Of a DNA stretch of 5,656 nucleotides, positions 1 through 3,797 are shown one piece after another. This DNA is from Verrucomicrobiota bacterium. GTDB taxonomy: Bacteria > Verrucomicrobiota > Verrucomicrobiia > Limisphaerales > AV2. Both the position numbers and the translations under genes were made by a program. Each line of letters begins with the position of its first letter. Position 1 is the stretch's first letter. The stretch covers positions 5,976 through 11,631 of the forward strand of contig QHPW01000340.1 in assembly GCA_003219675.1 (NCBI GenBank). Reading direction: 5' to 3'. The notes beneath the pieces are model-generated. The model was not told the origin of the DNA, did no database searches, and was given only the letters and a program-made list of their open reading frames with translations.

Positions 1-2623
1 TCAAACCGCCGATCGTGGAGCCTTCCTTCGCCATGGTGATGAATAACTCGCCGGGCTGGCCGTTGTCGAACAAGCCGACGGTGAGATAGCCCTCGTGGCC
101 GGCGATGTCGAACTTATGCGTGATGGCGGTGCGGGTTTCGGGCAGACGCCGGCGCAACGGCTGAACGGCTTGAGCGCGCAACCCGGCGCTGGTTGCTTCG
201 AGTTCCCTGATGCGGGCCGCCAGTTTGTCGAGTTCGCCGCTGGCCTCGGCTTTGGCGCCTGCTTCGCGGGTCTTCCGGGTATTCAGCGGTTGCGAGCGTT
301 TCGAGCCGTCGCGGTAAATGGCCACGCACTTGAGTCCCATCTTCCAGGCGTCCACGTAAGCGTTGCGGATGTCTTCGACCGTCGCCTCGTTCGGCAGGTT
401 GACGGTCTTGGAAATGGCGCCGCTGATGAACGGCTGTGCGGCGGCCATCATTTTCAGGTGCGCCATGTAATGGATGCTGCGCTTGCCGCGATACGCTTTG
501 AAGGCGCAGTCGAAGACCGGCAGATGCTCCGGCTTGAGGCCGCTCCCGAGGGTCAATCCTCGTTCCTCAACGTCTTCGATGGTGTCGAATTTCTCGATGT
601 GCGCAACGATGTTCTCAATTTCCTTGGCGCGATAGCCCAGGCAACGCAGGGCTTCCGGAACGGTGCGGTTGACAATTTTCAACATGCCGCCGCCGGCGAG
701 CAGTTTGTATTTCACCAGCGCAATGTCCGGCTCGATTCCGGTGGTATCGCAATCCATCAGGAACGCGATGGTGCCGGTCGGCGCGAGCACGGTGACCTGC
801 GCGTTGCGGTAGCCCTGGCTGCTCCCAAGCGCCAGGGCGCGGTCCCAGCACTGGCGGGCCTCCTCCTTGAGGTCATTGAATTCCTTGCTCGGCTGGATCT
901 TCTCCACGGCTTTGCGATGGAGTTGGATGACGCCGAGCATGGATTCGGCGTTGTCTTTTTTGAGCGGTTGATCCACGTGGGCGCAGCGGGCCTCTCGATA
1001 GCCCTTGAACGCGCCCATGATCCCGGCGATTTCCGCCGATTGCTCGTAAGCGTGACCGGTCAGGATGGAGGTGATGGCGCCCGCCAGCGCGCGCCCTTCC
1101 TCGGAGTCGTAGGGCAAACCGTAGCTCATGATGAGCGAACCGAGGTTCGCGTAGCCAAGGCCGAGCGTGCGGAAGATATGCGAGTTCTCCGCGATCCACT
1201 TGGTCGGGTAGCTGGCGTTATCCACGATGATTTCCTGCGCGGTGACGAAAATGCGCACCGCAGCCTTGAATCGCTCGACATCAAACGTGCCGTCATCGCG
1301 CTTGAATCTCATCAGGTTCAACGACGCCAGATTACAGGCCGTGTTGTTGAGGAAGACGTATTCGCTGCACGGGTTTGTGGAATGAATCGGCTCGGTGCCT
1401 TTGCAGGTGTGCCATTTCTCAATCGCGCCGTCGTATTGCAGGCCGGGATCGCCGCAAATCCACGTCCCTTCGGCGATTTTATCCAGCAGTTTGCTGGCGT
1501 CTTTCTTCTGCAGCGGTTCGCCGGTCGTGACCGATCGCGTCCACCATTCCTTCCCTGCGAGAGCGGCTTGCATGAAGGCATCACTCACTCGGACCGAAAG
1601 GTTTTCGTTTTGATACATGACGCCGCCGTAGGCGTCGCCATTGTAGGAACCGTCATAACCCTGCTCGATGAGCGCCCAGGCCTTCTTTTCCTCCTTCTGC
1701 TTGCAATCGATGAACTCCTCGATGTCGCCGTGCCAGTCGCGGAGCGTGTTCATCTTGGCGGCACGACGTGTCTTGCCGCCGGATTTCACCACGTTCGCCA
1801 CCTGATCGTAAACTTTCAAAAACGACAGCGGACCGCTGGGCCGGCCGCCGCCGCTCAGTTTTTCTTTGCTGGAGCGAATCGGTGAAAGATCGGTTCCGGT
1901 GCCTGAGCCGTATTTGAACAGCATCGCCTCGCTGTAGGCCAGGCGCATGATGTCTTCCATGTTGTCTTCGACCGACTGGATGAAGCAGGCGCTGCCTTGC
2001 GGATATTCGTATTGGGTGGAGGCCCGTTCGGCTTCGCCGGTCTGGCGGTTGTAATACCAGTTGCCTTTGGCCGAAGTTTTGCCGACGCCGTATTGATGAT
2101 AAAGGCCGACGTTGAACCAGACCGGCGAGTTGAACGCGCCGTATTGGTTAACGCAGAGCCAGGTCAACTCATCGCAATACACCGCTCCGTCCGCCTCGCT
2201 GAAGTAGCCATCCTTGACGCCCCAGTCCGCAATGGTGCGGCAGACGCGGTGAATGAGTTGCTTTACCGATGTTTCCCGTTCCGGGGTGCCTTGTTCTCCG
2301 TAAAAATATTTCGAAACCACAACCTTCGTCGCCAGCAACGACCAGGTTTTTGGCACTTCAACGTCTTCCTGTTTGAATATCACCTTGCCGCTGTCGTCGG
2401 TGATTTCCGCAGTCCGTTTGTCCCATTCGATCTGGTCGAAGGGTTTTACTTTCGGATCGCTGAAAATGCGCTGTATCTTCAGGGATCGAGCCGGGCGGCC
2501 TCCGCGTTTCGGCTCGGCCAGCGCTCCCCTCGCCTCGAACCGAGTGCGATTGGCGGAAGAACGATCCCTCTTACGAGGGGAACGGGAGGCAGGGGACAGT
2601 ACTTCGTCGCGCGCGTCTATCAT
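1..2623 (-). CDS. nrdJ: Class II (adenosylcobalamin-dependent) ribonucleoside-diphosphate reductase, 3' end cut by window
   Basis: This cytosolic enzyme reduces ribonucleotides to deoxyribonucleotides for DNA synthesis, using a cobalamin-generated thiyl radical and therefore needing no separate radical subunit. 874 codons are visible with no stop. Motifs seen: NPCSE at 417-421, whose Cys419 is the expected thiyl-radical cysteine; Cys213 (GSACF) and Cys430 (NTACNL) as the expected redox pair; and PTGTIA at 615-620, the phosphate-binding loop. Residues 796-818 form a Leu/Ile heptad pattern (798, 801, 805, 808, 815) that looks like a short coiled-coil linker. From about 836 the TSCPD domain starts (HKFDIAGHEGYLTVG) and runs off the edge. 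Residues 12-50 are basic and low in complexity, and no ATP-cone is seen. The ATG at 2623 is the only Met before residue 222 and follows an in-frame TAA. Its Shine-Dalgarno match is poor (AGAAAA). The family call is firm; the exact start is less so. Confidence 0.95.
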   Translation of the reverse strand, partial: MIDARDEVLSPASRSPRKRDRSSANRTRFEARGALAEPKRGGRPARSLKIQRIFSDPKVKPFDQIEWDKRTAEITDDSGKVIFKQEDVEVPKTWSLLATKVVVSKYFYGEQGTPERETSVKQLIHRVCRTIADWGVKDGYFSEADGAVYCDELTWLCVNQYGAFNSPVWFNVGLYHQYGVGKTSAKGNWYYNRQTGEAERASTQYEYPQGSACFIQSVEDNMEDIMRLAYSEAMLFKYGSGTGTDLSPIRSSKEKLSGGGRPSGPLSFLKVYDQVANVVKSGGKTRRAAKMNTLRDWHGDIEEFIDCKQKEEKKAWALIEQGYDGSYNGDAYGGVMYQNENLSVRVSDAFMQAALAGKEWWTRSVTTGEPLQKKDASKLLDKIAEGTWICGDPGLQYDGAIEKWHTCKGTEPIHSTNPCSEYVFLNNTACNLASLNLMRFKRDDGTFDVERFKAAVRIFVTAQEIIVDNASYPTKWIAENSHIFRTLGLGYANLGSLIMSYGLPYDSEEGRALAGAITSILTGHAYEQSAEIAGIMGAFKGYREARCAHVDQPLKKDNAESMLGVIQLHRKAVEKIQPSKEFNDLKEEARQCWDRALALGSSQGYRNAQVTVLAPTGTIAFLMDCDTTGIEPDIALVKYKLLAGGGMLKIVNRTVPEALRCLGYRAKEIENIVAHIEKFDTIEDVEERGLTLGSGLKPEHLPVFDCAFKAYRGKRSIHYMAHLKMMAAAQPFISGAISKTVNLPNEATVEDIRNAYVDAWKMGLKCVAIYRDGSKRSQPLNTRKTREAGAKAEASGELDKLAARIRELEATSAGLRAQAVQPLRRRLPETRTAITHKFDIAGHEGYLTVGLFDNGQPGELFITMAKEGSTIGGL

Positions 2624-2659
2624 GGCATTTTCTATGGTTAAGGCTCTGGTTACTTATCA

Positions 2660-2691
2660 TTTCCGAACCAAGCCACGTGCCCGTTCGGAAA
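2660..2691 (-). promoter_or_regulatory. Leader hairpin upstream of nrdJ start
   Basis: TTTCCGAAC (2660-2668) and GTTCGGAAA (2683-2691) are perfect 9-bp inverted arms around a 14-base loop that contains CACGTG. The structure ends 36 bases before the nrdJ ATG, inside the inferred 5' untranslated leader. It could act as an RNA hairpin affecting translation or stability, or as a dimeric repressor site. It lacks a following T-run, so it is not a normal terminator. The structure is seen in the sequence; the role is inference. Confidence 0.45.
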
Positions 2692-2707
2692 AGCATGACA
2701 ATTCAAC

Positions 2708-2724
2708 AAAACAGTTAAAAACTG
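2708..2724 (-). terminator. Weak hairpin with short T-tract (possible attenuator)
   Basis: On the minus strand CAGTT-TTT-AACTG is followed directly by TTTTGTT. The stem is only 5 bp and mostly A/T, so it would be a poor intrinsic terminator. It lies inside the inferred nrdJ leader, where it could at most cause pausing or partial attenuation. Confidence 0.2.
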
Positions 2725-2747
2725 CTCAGGCAAGGGGTCGGGCTGGG

Positions 2748-2763
2748 GCCCCATCTGTTGCGC
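2748..2763. promoter_or_regulatory. NrdR-box-like operator, proximal copy
   Basis: The 16 bases GCCCCATCTGTTGCGC match the NrdR-box consensus ACACWATATATWGTGT, as I recall it, at 9 positions, and match the upstream box (2780-2795) at 10 of 16. It starts exactly 32 bases from that box, about three helical turns, which is the usual spacing of paired NrdR boxes. By itself it is weak; the phasing with the stronger box is the argument. It would lie at about the transcription start. Confidence 0.45.
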
Positions 2764-2773
2764 AGCAACGGAG

Positions 2774-2801
2774 ACAATAGCACCATAGATTGTGGTAGCA
2801 A
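2774..2801 (-). promoter_or_regulatory. Candidate sigma-70-type promoter for nrdJ
   Basis: On the minus strand TTGCTA (2801-2796) and TATTGT (2779-2774) are separated by 16 bases. Each hexamer matches the standard -35 or -10 consensus at 4 of 6. The spacer coincides base for base with the better NrdR-like box, so a bound repressor would block polymerase. Initiation would fall near 2767, giving a leader of roughly 144 bases. The match is modest, and the support comes mainly from the operator arrangement. Confidence 0.35.
2780..2795. promoter_or_regulatory. NrdR-box-like operator, distal copy
   Basis: GCACCATAGATTGTGG matches the NrdR consensus ACACWATATATWGTGT at 12 of 16 positions, including the CAC...GTG ends and the ATA core. 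NrdR is the ATP/dATP-sensing zinc-ribbon and ATP-cone repressor that controls ribonucleotide reductase genes in many bacteria and typically binds two boxes on one face of the helix. The site lies 157 bases before the nrdJ start, inside the spacer of the candidate promoter, and has a second box 32 bases downstream. NrdR itself is not encoded in the window. Confidence 0.55.
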
Positions 2802-2816
2802 GGAATATTTAAAAAA

Positions 2817-2890
2817 AGTTATTCCAATGCTTTTCCCGCGTGGGATCGGCGGAATCGCCGGGTCCAACAAGCCGTTTGAGGAGTTATTCC
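2817..2890. repeat. Pair of 9-bp direct repeats AGTTATTCC with inverted partial copies
   Basis: AGTTATTCC occurs at 2817-2825 and again at 2882-2890. Each copy has a partial inverted partner: GGAATA at 2802-2807 for the first and GAATAAC at 2898-2904 for the second. The copies could be binding sites for an unknown regulator or simply RNA stems. No family could be assigned. Confidence 0.4.
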
Positions 2891-2909
2891 CCGACGCGAA
2901 TAACCCAAC

Positions 2910-2918
2910 TGTGGATAA
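2910..2918 (-). promoter_or_regulatory. Perfect DnaA box
   Basis: TTATCCACA on the minus strand (TGTGGATAA as written) matches the strict DnaA-box consensus TTATNCACA. A degenerate relative with 7 of 9 matches, TGTGGATCC, lies at 2988-2996 in the same orientation. DnaA is known to regulate the Escherichia coli nrdAB promoter directly, so a site about 290 bases before a reductase gene is suggestive. A single 9-mer can occur by chance, and too few boxes are present to call a replication origin. Confidence 0.4.
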
Positions 2919-3012
2919 GAGGAACACCCGCGATCGCAGACCAGGCTAATTGCCCGGTCGCGGAAGCGGGCAGTGAAGCGCATCGGTTGTGGATCCAGGG
3001 CGGGTGCAATTC

Positions 3013-3029
3013 CCGGAGGCAACCTCCGG
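3013..3029 (-). terminator. GC-rich hairpin after the rhombosortase gene
   Basis: CCGGAGG (3013-3019) and CCTCCGG (3023-3029) form a perfect 7-bp stem with a 3-base loop, 21 bases after the rhombosortase stop codon. No T-run follows on the minus strand, so it does not meet the intrinsic-terminator rule. It may protect the transcript's 3' end or assist factor-dependent termination of the VIT/VWA-rhombosortase operon. Confidence 0.35.
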
Positions 3030-3050
3030 AAAGAACGTTCGCCGAAAGAA

Positions 3051-3737
3051 TCAGCAGCGTTTTGTTCCAGAACGCCGAATCGAGTCGAGCCGTTGGGCCA
3101 TCATCCACGCGCCCAACCCGCCGAGTGCGCCTCCGGCATGGCAGACGGCGATCGGCGAACCGAGCGCTCCGAAGTGGAATCGTTCAAACACGATATGCCC
3201 GGTTGCGGCTTCGAGGACGCATTTCGTGACCACCAGGATCAGCGTGATCATGCCGGCGCGCCGAACCGTTTTGTCGTCCGGCGCCCTCACCATTTCCAAT
3301 GCGGAAATCGTCATCAGCCCGTGCGCGATACCAGACAAGCCGCAGAGCCCGTGCGTTTGGACCAGCGGCGCGGCCCACAACGAAACCAGGAGACTGGTTG
3401 CACCGCAGGCCAGCAGGCATCCGATCCGCCCGAAGCATCCTTTGTTGTCCAATTCGCTGTAAAGGAGCAAGAAAGCAGATGAGTCCAGCACCAGGTGGTA
3501 CCAGGAGACGTGCACAAAGGGGTGTGTGAACACTCGCCACCATTCTCCCTCGGCGACGCGGCGCGGGAGGAAAATCATGTCCCCCGCACAGGCGCCATGG
3601 AGCAGCGGCAGGTTGAGCAGAACGAGGAGGGCTGCCAGTGCGCTTAGTTCGCGCCGTAATGAGGCTGATTTCCAAACCCCTCTCCCGTCCCACGGGTCTG
3701 GAATCGCCTCGAACGGCGTGACCTTTGAAAGATTCAT
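3051..3737 (-). CDS. rrtA: Rhombosortase-type rhomboid intramembrane serine protease
   Basis: This 228-residue inner-membrane protease is expected to cleave C-terminal sorting tags of exported proteins. Six hydrophobic segments are visible, at roughly 31-47, 77-95, 102-122, 129-149, 161-177 and 192-213. GLSG at 133-136 supplies the catalytic Ser135, and HAGG at 200-203 the catalytic His200. GEWWRVFTHPFVH (64-76) followed by H81 matches the loop and second helix of the family. Asp85 stands where classical rhomboids such as GlpG have the oxyanion Asn (HxxxN). The compact six-helix form without extra domains and the GLCGLSGIAHG motif favour rhombosortase over a general rhomboid. The ATG at 3737 has an AAGGA ribosome site 10 bases upstream. 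It follows the VIT/VWA gene by 60 bases and is probably co-transcribed with it. The rhomboid call is strong; rhombosortase rests on motif and neighbour. Confidence 0.88.
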   Translation of the reverse strand: MNLSKVTPFEAIPDPWDGRGVWKSASLRRELSALAALLVLLNLPLLHGACAGDMIFLPRRVAEGEWWRVFTHPFVHVSWYHLVLDSSAFLLLYSELDNKGCFGRIGCLLACGATSLLVSLWAAPLVQTHGLCGLSGIAHGLMTISALEMVRAPDDKTVRRAGMITLILVVTKCVLEAATGHIVFERFHFGALGSPIAVCHAGGALGGLGAWMMAQRLDSIRRSGTKRC

Positions 3738-3747
3738 GAGAGATCGA

Positions 3748-3752
3748 TCCTT
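3748..3752 (-). promoter_or_regulatory. Ribosome binding site of the rhombosortase gene
   Basis: AAGGA on the minus strand lies 10 bases before the ATG at 3737 and supports that start. It sits 2 bases downstream of the intercistronic hairpin, so folding could influence ribosome access. Confidence 0.6.
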
Positions 3753-3754
3753 GC

Positions 3755-3781
3755 GCCATGGCGGCTCTTCGCCGCCATGGC
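3755..3781 (-). promoter_or_regulatory. Perfect 11-bp intercistronic hairpin between VIT/VWA and rhombosortase genes
   Basis: GCCATGGCGGC (3755-3765) and GCCGCCATGGC (3771-3781) pair perfectly around a 5-base loop (GAAGA on the minus strand). It begins 16 bases after the VIT/VWA stop and ends just before the rhombosortase ribosome site. No T-tract follows. It could block 3' exonucleases and so favour the upstream substrate message, cause partial termination, or set the translation ratio of substrate to enzyme. The structure is certain; the function is inferred. Confidence 0.55.
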
Positions 3782-3797
3782 CATGACCTGTTCGGCG

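Larger units (their letters stand above)
2624..3050. other. 427-base intergenic region upstream of nrdJ, rich in inverted repeats
   Basis: No convincing gene lies here. Short open frames on both strands lack ribosome binding sites and any recognisable protein feature. Going leftwards it holds a hairpin after the rhombosortase gene (3013-3029), TGCCCG/CGGGCA arms (2951-2972), a perfect DnaA box (2910-2918), GTTATTC/GAATAAC arms (2883-2904), an imperfect 10-bp hairpin (2842-2865), an A/T-rich patch (2804-2823), a candidate promoter with two NrdR-like boxes (2748-2801), a TGGGGCCCCA palindrome (2744-2753), a small hairpin followed by Ts (2712-2724) and a 9-bp hairpin near the nrdJ start (2660-2691). 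It most likely serves as the control region and leader of nrdJ. Confidence 0.7.

Noticed and set aside
95..1885. 596-codon open frame on the plus strand
   Set aside because: It lies fully antisense to nrdJ, whose motifs are unmistakable. Its protein shows no recognisable domain, and such long antisense frames are common opposite GC-rich genes.
2525..2581. Inverted repeat TCCCCTCG / CGAGGGGA
   Set aside because: It lies inside the nrdJ coding sequence for the basic N-terminal tail and is readily explained by codon composition.
2571..2660. Possible 29-codon upstream open frame overlapping the nrdJ start on the minus strand
   Set aside because: It begins ATG ATA AGT but has no properly spaced Shine-Dalgarno sequence, and its peptide is basic and low in information. 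A chance frame is more likely.
2758..2949. Small plus-strand open frame of 63 codons in the intergenic region
   Set aside because: It starts with TTG without a ribosome site, overlaps the NrdR-like boxes and repeats, and resembles nothing I recognise.
2790..3000. Replication origin
   Set aside because: There is only one perfect DnaA box and one degenerate one beside a short A/T patch, with no origin-linked genes such as dnaA, dnaN or parAB in view.
3000..3016. tRNA T-arm-like GCGGGTGCAATTCCCGG
   Set aside because: The stem fits, but the loop TGCAATT lacks the TTC start, and no acceptor, D-arm or anticodon arm can be placed around it.
2624..3050. Cobalamin riboswitch before the B12-dependent reductase
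   Set aside because: I looked for the B12 box (AGYCMGGAGACCTGCC-like) and the CCGCCACTG motif on the minus strand and found neither. GGTGCAATTCC at 3003-3013 resembles one riboswitch piece but is on the wrong strand and lacks the rest.
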